From Nitrospirota bacterium (GTDB lineage: Bacteria > Nitrospirota > Thermodesulfovibrionia > Thermodesulfovibrionales > UBA6898): a stretch of 64,000 nucleotides of DNA. Shown piece by piece: positions 25,994-35,076 of the stretch. Made by a program: the position numbers and the translations under genes. The notes below the pieces were generated by a model. The model saw nothing but the letters and a program-made list of their open reading frames with translations. It did no database searches and was not told the origin of the DNA. Numbering within the stretch: the first letter of the stretch is position 1; each line of letters opens with the position of its first letter. Location: contig JACRLO010000021.1 of the NCBI GenBank assembly GCA_016235245.1, positions 62,001 through 126,000 of the forward strand. The letters are read 5' to 3'.

Positions 25994-27172
25994 ATGGAGA
26001 ATACAATAAAGTTATTCAGAACAATAAGGTTTTTTTCTGCAGTGCTTTTCTTTCTGTTCCCCACGATCTGGATTTCCCTGTCCGGATCTTCTTACGCCAG
26101 CGGAAAGATTGACGTTACCGATATTCGTTACTGGTCATATCCGGATTATACCCGGGTGGTAATCAGCCTTACCGAAAATCCGGATTATGCCGGCAACAGG
26201 CTCTCAAATCCTGACAGACTGTATTTTGATATAAAAAACAGCCTGCTAAAGAAGGACCTCCAGAAGACCATATCCGTGGGTAACGGCATGCTGAAGACCG
26301 TCAGGGCCGGGCAGTTTAATGACAGCACTGTCCGCGTAGTCCTGGATCTCGGCAAAATGACCAATTATAAGGTCCTGACCATGGAAGATCCCAATCGCCT
26401 TGTCATTGACATTTACGGTGAAAAACAGACCGCATCGGTCAAAAAAAGGATTGTGCTCGATCCGGGACACGGGGGGCATGACCCGGGTGCGGTCGGGCAG
26501 AAGAACCTGTATGAAAAAGATGTTGTGCTCGATATCGCACTGAAATTGAAGAAGATCCTTGCTGACGATCCAAATCTGGAGATCTTTCTGACCAGGGAAA
26601 CCGATGTTTTTATTCCGCTTGAGCAGCGGACCACGATTGCGATCAGCAAGAACGCCGATCTTTTTCTGTCAATCCATGCCAATACGAGCCCTCGCAGGGA
26701 TGCCAGGGGAATTGAGACCTATTTTCTGAACTGGACGAACGATGAAGAAGCGATGAAGGTGGCGGCCCGCGAAAATGCGATTTCACTGAAAAAGATGAAA
26801 AAGATGAATGAGGGCAAGGATGTGCTCGACGTCATGCTCAGTTCGCTCCGAAGAGACAACAAGCGCGACGAGTCACTCAAACTCGCAAACATTGTTCAGC
26901 AGAATATGGTCAATGGCCTGAACAGGAATTATAATCACATCGTCGATCATGGCGTAAAGCAGGCGCTCTTCTACGTACTATTCGGTGCGGATATGCCTTC
27001 TGTCCTTGTGGAGGTATCATTCATCAGCAACCCCCTTGAAGAGAAACTTCTCTCAAAAGACGCATACCGGTCGGAACTTGCGAAATCTCTGGCAACGGGA
27101 ATCAATAAATATATGACTGCTGTGCCTGAGGGCCAGTCTGTTGCGCGGAACGGCAGGACCGTTGTCCCCTGA
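25994..27172 (+). CDS. N-acetylmuramoyl-L-alanine amidase with AMIN domain
   Basis: A 392-residue AmiC-type periplasmic amidase that removes peptides from peptidoglycan during cell division. A hydrophobic signal/anchor lies at residues ~12-35. An AMIN targeting domain spans ~35-140 and the Amidase_3 domain ~150-375. Zinc ligands are visible in L-D-P-G-H-G-G-H-D-P-G, the E of Y-E-K-D near residue 175, and S-I-H-A-N-T. The C-terminal V-E-V-S-F-I-S-N-P motif carries the catalytic glutamate. It opens a chain of overlapping genes running to 34354. Confidence 0.94.
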   Translation: MENTIKLFRTIRFFSAVLFFLFPTIWISLSGSSYASGKIDVTDIRYWSYPDYTRVVISLTENPDYAGNRLSNPDRLYFDIKNSLLKKDLQKTISVGNGMLKTVRAGQFNDSTVRVVLDLGKMTNYKVLTMEDPNRLVIDIYGEKQTASVKKRIVLDPGHGGHDPGAVGQKNLYEKDVVLDIALKLKKILADDPNLEIFLTRETDVFIPLEQRTTIAISKNADLFLSIHANTSPRRDARGIETYFLNWTNDEEAMKVAARENAISLKKMKKMNEGKDVLDVMLSSLRRDNKRDESLKLANIVQQNMVNGLNRNYNHIVDHGVKQALFYVLFGADMPSVLVEVSFISNPLEEKLLSKDAYRSELAKSLATGINKYMTAVPEGQSVARNGRTVVP

Positions 27173-27773
27173 ATTTCGCATCGTTTCGTATCTGCTGTTT
27201 GTCATCGTTCTTTTTCTGCTGCCTGATCTGACCGTCTATGCAGGGCTTATGGCCGCATTGAGTCTCTGCCTGATGACCGTTCCCTTCAGATCGCTTAAGG
27301 CAGGGTGGATGCCGATTATCATGTTTCTGACCTTTACCTTTATCAGCAATACCGTTTATCATTCCGGCAGGATTATCTATGCCGCCGGCCCGGTGATGAT
27401 TACGGCCGAAGGCCTGCACCTTGCTGCTCTGCGAACACTGCGGGTCCTCCTGATGATCGGGGGCGTTAAGTTCCTCATGGCAAAGACCAAAACTGACCAG
27501 GTTGTAAAGGCGATGACAAATTTGCTGCAACCATTTGAAAAAGCCGGTCTGCCGGTAAACGATTTCTTTCATACCATGGGTCTCACCCTGAAATGCTTTC
27601 CGCTCCTGAAAGACGCTCTGGCGGGCCACTATGCGGCAACCATGCAAAAGGGCGGCGTAAGGGGCATCCTGAGCAGGGCAAAGCTTATGGCGCTCTTTAT
27701 GCTGCCGCTTTTTGTCGAAAGCATCCACAGCCCTGAACTTTTTTTCCCGGAGTCCGACCTGCATGAAAAATAA
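27141..27773 (+). CDS. EcfT/CbiQ-type energy-coupling transporter transmembrane protein
   Basis: A 210-residue polytopic membrane protein with about four to five predicted helices, mostly in the first 150 residues. A coupling-helix-like segment follows (L-R-T-L-R-V-L and a later Q-K-G-G-V-R-G), as in EcfT/CbiQ proteins that link S-components to ATPases. The TTG at 27141 has GAGGG eight bases upstream and lies 32 bases inside the amidase gene. Neither EcfA ATPases nor an S-component are encoded nearby, so it is an orphan T-component or a diverged relative. Confidence 0.72.
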   Translation: MRGTAGPLSPEFRIVSYLLFVIVLFLLPDLTVYAGLMAALSLCLMTVPFRSLKAGWMPIIMFLTFTFISNTVYHSGRIIYAAGPVMITAEGLHLAALRTLRVLLMIGGVKFLMAKTKTDQVVKAMTNLLQPFEKAGLPVNDFFHTMGLTLKCFPLLKDALAGHYAATMQKGGVRGILSRAKLMALFMLPLFVESIHSPELFFPESDLHEK

Positions 27774-29358
27774 GTTCGATCTCATCATTAAGCATGGGAG
27801 CATCTTTGACGGAAAAGGCGGGGACCCTGTTATCGCTGACATAGCGGTGCTGGATGGCAATATTTTCGGTATCGGGACCTACCGCGACGATGAGGCAGAA
27901 GCGATAGTCGAGGCCAGGGGGATGGCTGTTGCGCCGGGGTTTATCGACAGCCATGCCCATTCTGATTTTACCCTTATTGCCGATAGGCGGGCGGTAGGGA
28001 AGATACTGCAGGGTGTAACCACCGAGATAAACGGCAATTGCGGCATGTCAGCCGCGCCTCTCTATGGGAAGGCGGCAGAGCGGCGAGAGGACGATCTCAA
28101 AGAACTCGGTATAATCGAACGATGGAATTCGGTGCGTCAGTACCGTGAACTTATTGAGAAAAAAGGCTTGGCCCTGAATACTGCCATGCTGATCGGCCAT
28201 GGCAATATCAGGGGATCAGTTATTGGATATGATAACAGAAGGCCTTCTGAGGCCGAGCTTCTGCAGATGAAACAGCTCCTCGATAGATCTATTCAGGAGG
28301 GCGGCATAGGCCTTTCTACCGGCCTGATCTATCCCCCCGGCATTTACAGCGAAACGGATGAGCTTGTTGCCCTGTCAGAGGTCTTAAAGCCCTACGGGCT
28401 GATCTATACAAGCCACATGAGAAGTGAGGGGGCGGCGCTTCTTGAGTCTGTTCAGGAGGTCATCTCGATCGGCCAGGCAGCTGACATCAAAACACACATT
28501 TCGCATATCAAGACTGCAGGGCAGCAAAACTGGCATAAAGCAGACGCAGCTATCGCCTTACTCATGGCGGCACGGGAACAGGGGGTGGAGATCAGCTGTG
28601 ACCGCTATCCTTACACTGCCTCGAGCACGGACCTTGACTCCCTTTTGCCTGCCTGGGTATTTGAAGGCGGCAATGAGGAAGAACTGCAGAGACTCCACTC
28701 AAAGGAGCTGCTCGTCACGATAAGACGCGAGCTGCTTGATCAGGTCAAAGACAGGGCCTACTGGCAGCGGGTCATCGTATCTTCAGTCGTCTCGCCCTCC
28801 AGGTCATGGATGGAGGGAATGACCATAGCGGACATAAGTCAACGCCTTGGCTGCGATGAGATCAATGCGGTCTTCACCCTTCTTCGTGAGGAGAAATTGC
28901 GGGTCGGAGCCATATTTCTCTCGATGAGCGGGGAGAACCTCAAAACATTTCTTTCACTCCCATTCTGTACCATAGGCTCCGACAGCTCTGCCCGCTGCTT
29001 TGATGGTCCTACCAGACTGGGCAAACCCCATCCCCGAACGTTTGGAACATTCCCGAGATTATTCGGCACGTATGTAAGGGATGAAAAGCTGATGCCCTTG
29101 AAAGAAGCGGTCCGACGGGCGACCATGCTCCCTGCCGCACTATTTGGACTGAGGGGCAGGGGACAGATCAAGGAAGGCTTCGCGGCTGATATCGTTATCT
29201 TTGACCCTGACACGATAACAGACAAGGCAACCTTTGAGGATCCCTATCTGAAGCCCTCAGGTATACCGTATGTCCTGGTCAATGGGATACCGGCCGTTTG
29301 GGCGGGCAAGCCAACAGGCAAATGTGCAGGTCGGATGCTGAAGGCAACAGGACGGTGA
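27763..29358 (+). CDS. D-aminoacylase / N-acyl-D-amino-acid deacylase (amidohydrolase)
   Basis: About 531 residues, full length for the D-aminoacylase family, which hydrolyses N-acyl-D-amino acids or D-residue dipeptides. Metal-binding elements are visible in order: D-S-H-A-H-S-D-F, the cysteine in N-G-N-C-G-M-S, T-S-H-M-R-S-E-G, T-H-I-S-H-I-K and the catalytic aspartate in G-S-D-S. The ATG at 27763 (GGAG upstream) overlaps the EcfT-like gene by 11 bases. Placed next to a murein amidase and a C26 hydrolase, it could process D-amino-acid containing murein peptides. Confidence 0.88.
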   Translation: MKNKFDLIIKHGSIFDGKGGDPVIADIAVLDGNIFGIGTYRDDEAEAIVEARGMAVAPGFIDSHAHSDFTLIADRRAVGKILQGVTTEINGNCGMSAAPLYGKAAERREDDLKELGIIERWNSVRQYRELIEKKGLALNTAMLIGHGNIRGSVIGYDNRRPSEAELLQMKQLLDRSIQEGGIGLSTGLIYPPGIYSETDELVALSEVLKPYGLIYTSHMRSEGAALLESVQEVISIGQAADIKTHISHIKTAGQQNWHKADAAIALLMAAREQGVEISCDRYPYTASSTDLDSLLPAWVFEGGNEEELQRLHSKELLVTIRRELLDQVKDRAYWQRVIVSSVVSPSRSWMEGMTIADISQRLGCDEINAVFTLLREEKLRVGAIFLSMSGENLKTFLSLPFCTIGSDSSARCFDGPTRLGKPHPRTFGTFPRLFGTYVRDEKLMPLKEAVRRATMLPAALFGLRGRGQIKEGFAADIVIFDPDTITDKATFEDPYLKPSGIPYVLVNGIPAVWAGKPTGKCAGRMLKATGR

Positions 29359-30020
29359 GTTCACCGCCGCTTATCGCTGTCACCACAGGCAGCAGGGATA
29401 ATTTTCCAAACGAGCCGCACCGGTATTTCGAAGCGGTTCGGAAGGCAGGAGGCATAGCCGAGTTTGTCTATTCCGGAACCGCAAAGAAAAGCCTGATGGA
29501 CCATTTTGACGGTTTTCTCATTCCCGGCGGCAAAGATATTGATCCTCTGCGGTATAATGAGAAGCAGAAGTATGAAATCAGCCGCGAAGAACAGAAAAGG
29601 ATCGTTTTTGAACTCTTTCTGTTACGGGAAGCAACAAAGAGACGAAGACCTGTTCTCGGTATTTGCTACGGCATGCAGGTTATCAATATTTTCTTTAAGG
29701 GCTCTCTGTATCAGGATATCCAGTCACAGAAGGAAGATTCGCTCGACCACCGCAAGGGCAGGCATTCACTTGCCGTGCATCTAAATCCTTTTCTGCCAAA
29801 CGGATCGTTTGAGGTGAACAGCAGTCACCACCAGGCCGTCAAAGAGATAGGGAAGGGGCTTATCCCGTTTGCCTATGCGGATGATGCCATTGTTGAAGGG
29901 ATCTATCTCGAGGACTATCCATTTCTTCTTGGCATTCAGTGGCACCCCGAGAGAATGGAGCATGCATTATCAGAAGCAATTTTTCGTGCTTTTGTGAAGG
30001 AGTCTTATGAGCTCAAATAG
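29355..30020 (+). CDS. peptidase C26 / gamma-glutamyl-GABA hydrolase-like glutamine amidotransferase
   Basis: About 221 residues of the class I amidotransferase fold. The catalytic cysteine is C104 in G-I-C-Y-G-M-Q and the His/Glu pair is at 197/199 in Q-W-H-P-E-R. The family (PuuD-like) cleaves gamma-glutamyl amide bonds. The GTG at 29355 overlaps the TGA of the D-aminoacylase (GTGA). In this context a gamma-D-glutamyl peptide of murein is a possible substrate, which is an inference from neighbours only. Confidence 0.87.
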   Translation: MSSPPLIAVTTGSRDNFPNEPHRYFEAVRKAGGIAEFVYSGTAKKSLMDHFDGFLIPGGKDIDPLRYNEKQKYEISREEQKRIVFELFLLREATKRRRPVLGICYGMQVINIFFKGSLYQDIQSQKEDSLDHRKGRHSLAVHLNPFLPNGSFEVNSSHHQAVKEIGKGLIPFAYADDAIVEGIYLEDYPFLLGIQWHPERMEHALSEAIFRAFVKESYELK

Positions 30021-31074
30021 ATTCACAACCCCCATGCTTCTTTTTATCATTGCCGTACTCGGCTACCTTGCATACCAGATCATAAGCCCGTTTCTTACGG
30101 CAGCAGCCTGGGCAATGGTCTTTGCTATTGTATTTTATCCTGTGTACGCCTTTATCTGCAGATATGTGAGATTCAAGTCAGTTGCCTCGTTGATCACGAT
30201 AGTCTTTATTCTGATCATTATTATCGGTCCGATCTCGTATCTCACCTCGCTCCTGATCAATGAAACACAGGCATTTCTGGCCAGTATCGATCAGGACCGG
30301 CTTGAGTCGATACAGAAGTTCTATAAAGGACTGCGTTCCTCACCTATCTACCAGAAGATGAGTTCGTATATGGGAGAGCTCCCCTCGGAAAAAGTCATTC
30401 TGGAGGGCATCAGAAAGGCCGGAGGGACGCTTCTTCAGAACCTCTCGATTCAAATTACCAACGTGCTGGCCATTGCGGCAAACTTCCTCTTTATGATTTT
30501 TACGATCTTCTTCTTTTTCAAAGACGGCCCCGGATTTCTCTCAAAGGCGCGCGACTTTATGCCCTTCAGCGAAAAGCATAAGGACAGGCTGGCAACACAG
30601 GTCAAGGACATGATCGTCTCAACCGTATATGGGGGCGCAACGGTTGCGCTCATTCAGGGCATCCTTGGCGGTCTTGCCTATTATATTATCGGCATGGAAT
30701 CTCCTGTCATGTGGGGTGTTGCCATGGCTGTCATGTCCTTTGTCCCGCTCCTCGGCACATTTTCAGTCTGGGGCCCGGGAGCGATCTTTCTCCTTCTGAG
30801 CGGAAGCTACGCCAAGGGTATAGGACTTTTCCTCTTCGGCATCTTTGTCATCAGCATGGTCGATAACATTCTGAGGCCCCTGATCATCGGATCCCGCACC
30901 AAAATGCCTACCGTACTTATTTTGTTCAGTGTCCTTGGCGGCATTAAACTTTTTGGCATGATCGGTTTTGTGATGGGGCCGCTCATCATGGCGGCCTTTA
31001 TCTCCGTCTTTGAAATATTCCGCCATATAGAGGACGACAAGGAAGAGGATGTCGGGACTGGCCAACAGAGCTGA
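30007..31074 (+). CDS. AI-2E/PerM-family transporter (UPF0118)
   Basis: A 355-residue inner-membrane protein with about seven to eight helices: pairs near residues 8-50 and 58-82, then a long soluble loop (~85-150) and a second membrane half. The family's P-L-L-G-T motif is near residue 248 and the P-x-I-I-G motif near 295. Members include the AI-2 exporter TqsA and Na+/H+ antiporters, so the substrate is open. AAGGAG precedes the ATG, which overlaps the C26 hydrolase gene by 14 bases. Confidence 0.9.
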   Translation: MSSNRFTTPMLLFIIAVLGYLAYQIISPFLTAAAWAMVFAIVFYPVYAFICRYVRFKSVASLITIVFILIIIIGPISYLTSLLINETQAFLASIDQDRLESIQKFYKGLRSSPIYQKMSSYMGELPSEKVILEGIRKAGGTLLQNLSIQITNVLAIAANFLFMIFTIFFFFKDGPGFLSKARDFMPFSEKHKDRLATQVKDMIVSTVYGGATVALIQGILGGLAYYIIGMESPVMWGVAMAVMSFVPLLGTFSVWGPGAIFLLLSGSYAKGIGLFLFGIFVISMVDNILRPLIIGSRTKMPTVLILFSVLGGIKLFGMIGFVMGPLIMAAFISVFEIFRHIEDDKEEDVGTGQQS

Positions 31075-32629
31075 GACAAGACGTATAGTTCTGACGATTT
31101 CCTTTATTCTTGTGCTAAGCCTTGCGGCCTGCACTTCAAATGACAGAATCGCAGGATATATCCATTACCGTATTAATTACAATCCTACAACCCTTGACCC
31201 TGCGCTTATCGTTGATGTTACCGGAGGATTGATTGCTGCCAAAATTTTTAATGGTCTCGTCAGACTGAATGAAAAACTGGAAGTTATGCCGGACCTCGCA
31301 GAATCATGGAGCCTCAGTCCTGATGCTACCACCTATACGTTTTATCTGAGGAAAGATGCAAGGTTTTCAAACGGTCGGTCGCTATCTGCTGCTGACGTCA
31401 AATACTCCTTTGAGCGCATCCTTGATCCCGGGGGCAAATCGCCCCATACCTGGATTCTGGACAAAATATCAGGCGCAAGGGAGTTTATGAATGGCAAGAG
31501 CGATGAAGTCAGCGGCATACGGGTTTCAGGCCCTTATACTATCCAGCTGGTCCTCGAAAGACCTTTTTCTCCTTTTCTGAATCTGCTCACCATGACCGCT
31601 GCGTATGTTGTGCCAAAAGAGGATGTCAGGAAATGGGGAGACGACTTTGGGACACACCCGGTCGGTTCCGGCCCTTTTTGCCTGACACAGTGGAAGCATA
31701 ACAACCATCTCCTGCTGGCTAGAAATGCAGACTATTTCGGCGGCATTGCAAAGAACATGGGGATTCGGTACAGAATAATTCCAGAGGATCTGACCGCAAT
31801 AACTGAGTTCGAGCTTGGCAATCTTGATGTCATCTCTGTTCCGGCATCAGAATATCGCAGGATCAAAAATACGGTTGCATATGAGAACCTTGTCGCATCA
31901 ATAGAAGGCATTAATACCTATTACCTCGGATTTAATTGCTCCCGTCCTCCCTTTGACAATATCAGAGCGAGAAGGGCTGTCTCCAGCGCCATTGACAGAA
32001 AGAGAATACTTGAAACGTTCTACGAGGGCAGGGGAAGGCTGGCTCATGGACCAATCCCTGATATCCTGAGACGGTGGGAGGCGCCTGCCCCTCCTGATTA
32101 TGATCCTGTAACGGCAAAAAAACTCATAGACGCGGCCGGCTTGAAGGGAAAGAAAATACAGTTCTATATTACGGCAGACCCGGAGGTCGTCGACATTGCC
32201 GAGATCGTTCAGTTCTATCTTCAGAGCGCAGGTCTTTCGGTTACGATAAAGCAGCTTGAATGGAGTTCGTACAAGGCAGCTATCAACAATGGCGAGGCTG
32301 ACATGTTCTGGATCAGCTGGTGGGCCGACTACCCTGACCCGGAGAACTTTCTCTTTCCGCTGTTTCATTCCTCAAATCATGGGCCAAGCGGCAACCGGAC
32401 ACGCTATACAAACAAGTCGGTCGATGACCTGATAGAGGCAGGGCAGAAGAGTGCCGACATGAAGAAGCGCGATCATTATTATCTCCTTGCGGAAAGGGCG
32501 ATCGTTGAAGATATGCCATGGGTTTTCTTCTGGCACAAGACTGACATTACCGTCAGACAGGCAGCGCTTCGCAACTACCGCTTATATCCGATTTACAGTA
32601 TGGACAAAGGCCTGGAGGTTTCTTTTTGA
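31049..32629 (+). CDS. peptide/oligopeptide-type ABC transporter substrate-binding lipoprotein (SBP_bac_5)
   Basis: A 526-residue DppA/OppA-class solute-binding protein. The lipobox L-A-A-C is at about residue 28 after a hydrophobic segment. The family motif L-A-E-S-W-x-x-S-P-D and the R-K-D-A-R-F-S-N-G-R region are clear in the first third, and an F-x-L-G-F-N region lies in the middle. It binds peptides, nickel or other solutes; the specificity cannot be read from sequence. It overlaps the upstream permease gene by 26 bases and the DppB-like gene by four. Confidence 0.9.
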   Translation: MSGLANRAETRRIVLTISFILVLSLAACTSNDRIAGYIHYRINYNPTTLDPALIVDVTGGLIAAKIFNGLVRLNEKLEVMPDLAESWSLSPDATTYTFYLRKDARFSNGRSLSAADVKYSFERILDPGGKSPHTWILDKISGAREFMNGKSDEVSGIRVSGPYTIQLVLERPFSPFLNLLTMTAAYVVPKEDVRKWGDDFGTHPVGSGPFCLTQWKHNNHLLLARNADYFGGIAKNMGIRYRIIPEDLTAITEFELGNLDVISVPASEYRRIKNTVAYENLVASIEGINTYYLGFNCSRPPFDNIRARRAVSSAIDRKRILETFYEGRGRLAHGPIPDILRRWEAPAPPDYDPVTAKKLIDAAGLKGKKIQFYITADPEVVDIAEIVQFYLQSAGLSVTIKQLEWSSYKAAINNGEADMFWISWWADYPDPENFLFPLFHSSNHGPSGNRTRYTNKSVDDLIEAGQKSADMKKRDHYYLLAERAIVEDMPWVFFWHKTDITVRQAALRNYRLYPIYSMDKGLEVSF

Positions 32630-33558
32630 GATCGTTCATATTCACAAGATTATATCTCATGATACCGCTTCTTTTCGGCATAACCTTCATAACCTTCTCG
32701 CTGACCAAGGCACTGCCGGGAGACCCTGTCTACAGCATCGTGGGTGAACGTTCCAGCCCCGAGATCATTGAAAAGATACGCAGGGAGATCGGCGCCGATA
32801 AAAGCATGTTCAGGCAGTATGCCGGATATATCAGCCTTCTTTTGCAGGGAGAACTCGGACGGTCGTATTATACAAACAGAAAAGTGGCTGATGACGTTGG
32901 CCTCAAGTTTCCCAATACCCTGCTTCTGGCCTTTGCTGCAATGGTTATTGCTGTGCCAATTGGCGTGTTGCTTGGATTCATTGCAGCATTGCATAAGGGC
33001 AGGGCTGCTGACAGAATCATCACCATGCTATCGGTTTTCAGCATCAGCATGCCGGTATTCTGGAGCGGCCTCCTGCTTATGCTTCTTTTCAGTCTCAGAC
33101 TTAAAGTTCTGCCTCCATCCGGAACAGGCGGACTGCAATACCTCGTACTGCCTGCGATAACCCTTTCGCTTCCCGCCCTTGCAACGCTCATCAGGATTAC
33201 CCGAATCACGGTCCTTGATGTGATCGATATGCAGTTCATCAGAACCGCAAGGGCCAAGGGCTTAACGGAACGTGCCATTAATGCGATTCATATCATGAAA
33301 AACGCCCTGATACCGGTCATTACCGTTATCGGGCTTGAGTTTGGGAGCTACCTCAACGGTGCAGTTCTTACCGAGACTATCTTCGGATGGGACGGAATAG
33401 GTCGATATGCCATGGAAGGCATTATCAAGCGGGACTATCCTGTCATTATGGGATGTCTTTTGGTAGGAACGATCATCTTTGTGATAATGAATCTTATAGT
33501 TGACATCATTTACCATTATGCAGATCCGAGGGTGAGGGTGCATGGGACTGACCGGTAA
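32626..33558 (+). CDS. DppB/OppB-like ABC transporter permease
   Basis: A 310-residue inner-membrane permease with six predicted helices. Family features are L-P-G-D-P near residue 28, the F-P-N-T-L segment, and the EAA-type loop R-T-A-R-A-K-G-L near 205-212 that docks the ATPase. A TTG start overlaps the stop of the binding-protein gene (TTGA). With the following DppC-like gene it forms the channel of a peptide-type importer. Confidence 0.92.
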   Translation: MRSFIFTRLYLMIPLLFGITFITFSLTKALPGDPVYSIVGERSSPEIIEKIRREIGADKSMFRQYAGYISLLLQGELGRSYYTNRKVADDVGLKFPNTLLLAFAAMVIAVPIGVLLGFIAALHKGRAADRIITMLSVFSISMPVFWSGLLLMLLFSLRLKVLPPSGTGGLQYLVLPAITLSLPALATLIRITRITVLDVIDMQFIRTARAKGLTERAINAIHIMKNALIPVITVIGLEFGSYLNGAVLTETIFGWDGIGRYAMEGIIKRDYPVIMGCLLVGTIIFVIMNLIVDIIYHYADPRVRVHGTDR

Positions 33559-34354
33559 GTTATCAGCAGCAATCCTTGTCCTGATTTTCATCCTCTCATT
33601 TTTTTCTTTCCTTATTGTACCCTATGAACCGGATGCAATAGACCTGAACAGCCTCAGAGAACCTCCATCACTAAGGCATATCCTCGGCACAGACAACAAG
33701 GGCAGAGACATTCTTGCGCGGATACTGTATGGGGGAAAGATTTCGGTCGGCGTTTCCGTGCTCGCAGCACTCCTGAGCATGACTATCGGCATGGCTGTCG
33801 GCCTGGTTTCCGGATATGCAGGCGGTAAGACTGACATTACCCTGATGGCGCTGGTAGATCTCATACTCTCTTTTCCGGCTTTTTTGCTTGCCATAGGGAT
33901 ATCTCTTGTCCTCGGTGAGGGGATCTATACGGTGATGATCGCACTGTCCGCAGTGGGCTGGACATCCTTTGCACGGCTGATCAGGGGGCATGTGTTATCA
34001 CTAAAGGAGTCTGCCTTTATCGAGGCAGCCCGCGCCTTGGGCTGCAGCCCTGCTCGAGTTGTCCTTGTGCATCTGCTGCCCCAGTGCATTCCTCTGGCCT
34101 TTGTGATGGCAGGGTTGAAGGCAGGAGGATATATTCTGACTGAGGCAGGGCTCAGCTTCCTCGGTCTTGGCGCTCAGCCGCCCACTGCCACCTGGGGCTC
34201 GATGATCAGCGCAAGCAGGGTTTTTATCAATTCAGCTCCCTGGATGGTCTTCTTCCCCGGCATCATGATCGCAGTCACTGCCATCAGTTTTAATCTTTTA
34301 GGGGATTCATTGAAAGAGATGTACGATTTCAGAAAAGAAAAAGGATTACGATAA
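33542..34354 (+). CDS. DppC/OppC-like ABC transporter permease
   Basis: A 270-residue partner permease with about six helices. The typical L-G-T-D-N-K-G-R-D-I-L-A-R-I-L-Y-G segment is near residue 45 and the EAA loop E-A-A-R-A-L-G near residue 160. It overlaps the DppB-like gene by 17 bases. The usual DppD and DppF ATPase genes do not follow; the next gene is on the other strand. An ATPase must come from elsewhere in the genome. Confidence 0.92.
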   Translation: MGLTGKLSAAILVLIFILSFFSFLIVPYEPDAIDLNSLREPPSLRHILGTDNKGRDILARILYGGKISVGVSVLAALLSMTIGMAVGLVSGYAGGKTDITLMALVDLILSFPAFLLAIGISLVLGEGIYTVMIALSAVGWTSFARLIRGHVLSLKESAFIEAARALGCSPARVVLVHLLPQCIPLAFVMAGLKAGGYILTEAGLSFLGLGAQPPTATWGSMISASRVFINSAPWMVFFPGIMIAVTAISFNLLGDSLKEMYDFRKEKGLR

Positions 34355-34529
34355 AATTCGCTGATGCCTTTGTCCCGAACATTTGCGGTCATAGCCCCAA
34401 GAACATTCCGGCACAGAAATACCGGACAGTCAACTGACAGCGCATTAGATACTGCCAGCATCACATTAGGACCACCTAATCGCCAAGTCTTAAAGACTAT
34501 CTATTTCTTTTGTGAGAAGCTAACGTTTA

Positions 34530-35000
34530 CTACTGCTTATCGTAGATCAGCTGCATTTTGCGGACGCCGTTAGGTGTCTTAATTGTGGTATCTATCGTCA
34601 TTACCCTGCCGTCGGCGCTGAGGGATTGGACAAACGTAGACTCTCCTGTGCCGTGTTCCGTAGACATGACGCTTTTTGTGATCAGGGTTGAGCCTTCCCA
34701 CCGGCAGGTGCTCCTGATCTCCTTGCCACCGGCCATGTTTACACTCTCGCCGCCATCCAGTTTGTGCGTAGCAGTCTCGGAGCGCTCGCCCACAATACGC
34801 GTTGTGGCAAGAACGGCCGGGGTCTGTTTGATCACTATGGTCACTTTCGCTGTTGATAAAGTGCTGGACTGATTTTTCCCCATATCGCTCTTGGCCATGT
34901 TCAGGGTCCATGTGCCCGAAAAATCGGGTCTGCCGAGTGCGAAAGCTGATCCGGAGAATAACAGCGAGACAAACAGGATAAAAGCCGCAACGCGTTTCAT
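34530..35000 (-). CDS. small secreted protein, lipocalin-like fold suspected
   Basis: A 156-residue exported protein: a signal peptide with hydrophobic core at ~4-20 and cleavage near A-F-A, then a mature part starting P-D-F-S-G-T-W-T-L-N-M-x-K-S-D. This resembles secreted lipocalin-like beta-barrel proteins. A single cysteine lies in the middle (R-S-T-C-R-W). The function is unknown. It has its own near-consensus promoter and a perfect palindrome upstream, so it is regulated separately from its neighbours. No homologous partner was identified. Confidence 0.75.
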   Translation of the reverse strand: MKRVAAFILFVSLLFSGSAFALGRPDFSGTWTLNMAKSDMGKNQSSTLSTAKVTIVIKQTPAVLATTRIVGERSETATHKLDGGESVNMAGGKEIRSTCRWEGSTLITKSVMSTEHGTGESTFVQSLSADGRVMTIDTTIKTPNGVRKMQLIYDKQ

Positions 35001-35029
35001 AACAGCCTCCAGATCGAAAGAATTGAGAA

Positions 35030-35058
35030 AATATAACCGATAGAACTATTCATGTCAA
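35030..35058 (-). promoter_or_regulatory. sigma-70 promoter of the secreted-protein gene
   Basis: On the minus strand TTGACA (35053-35058) and TATATT (35030-35035) are 17 bases apart, 30 bases before the ATG at 35000. A GGAGG sits between promoter and start codon. Confidence 0.75.
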
Positions 35059-35062
35059 CGGG

Positions 35063-35076
35063 TTGAATTAATTCAA
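35063..35076. promoter_or_regulatory. perfect 14-bp palindrome, candidate operator
   Basis: TTGAATTAATTCAA is a perfect palindrome whose edge is four bases upstream of the -35 box of the secreted-protein promoter. Its size and position fit a dimeric repressor or activator site; the regulator is unknown. Confidence 0.4.

Noticed and set aside
27102-27860. 252-residue minus-strand reading frame
   Set aside because: Antisense to the EcfT-like gene and rich in His/Gln/Cys as expected for a reverse-complement shadow of a membrane protein.
34465-34499. Two short palindromes (ATTAGG/CCTAAT and AGTCTT/AAGACT) after the DppC-like gene
   Set aside because: Arms of six bases with very short loops and no T-run; too weak to call a terminator.
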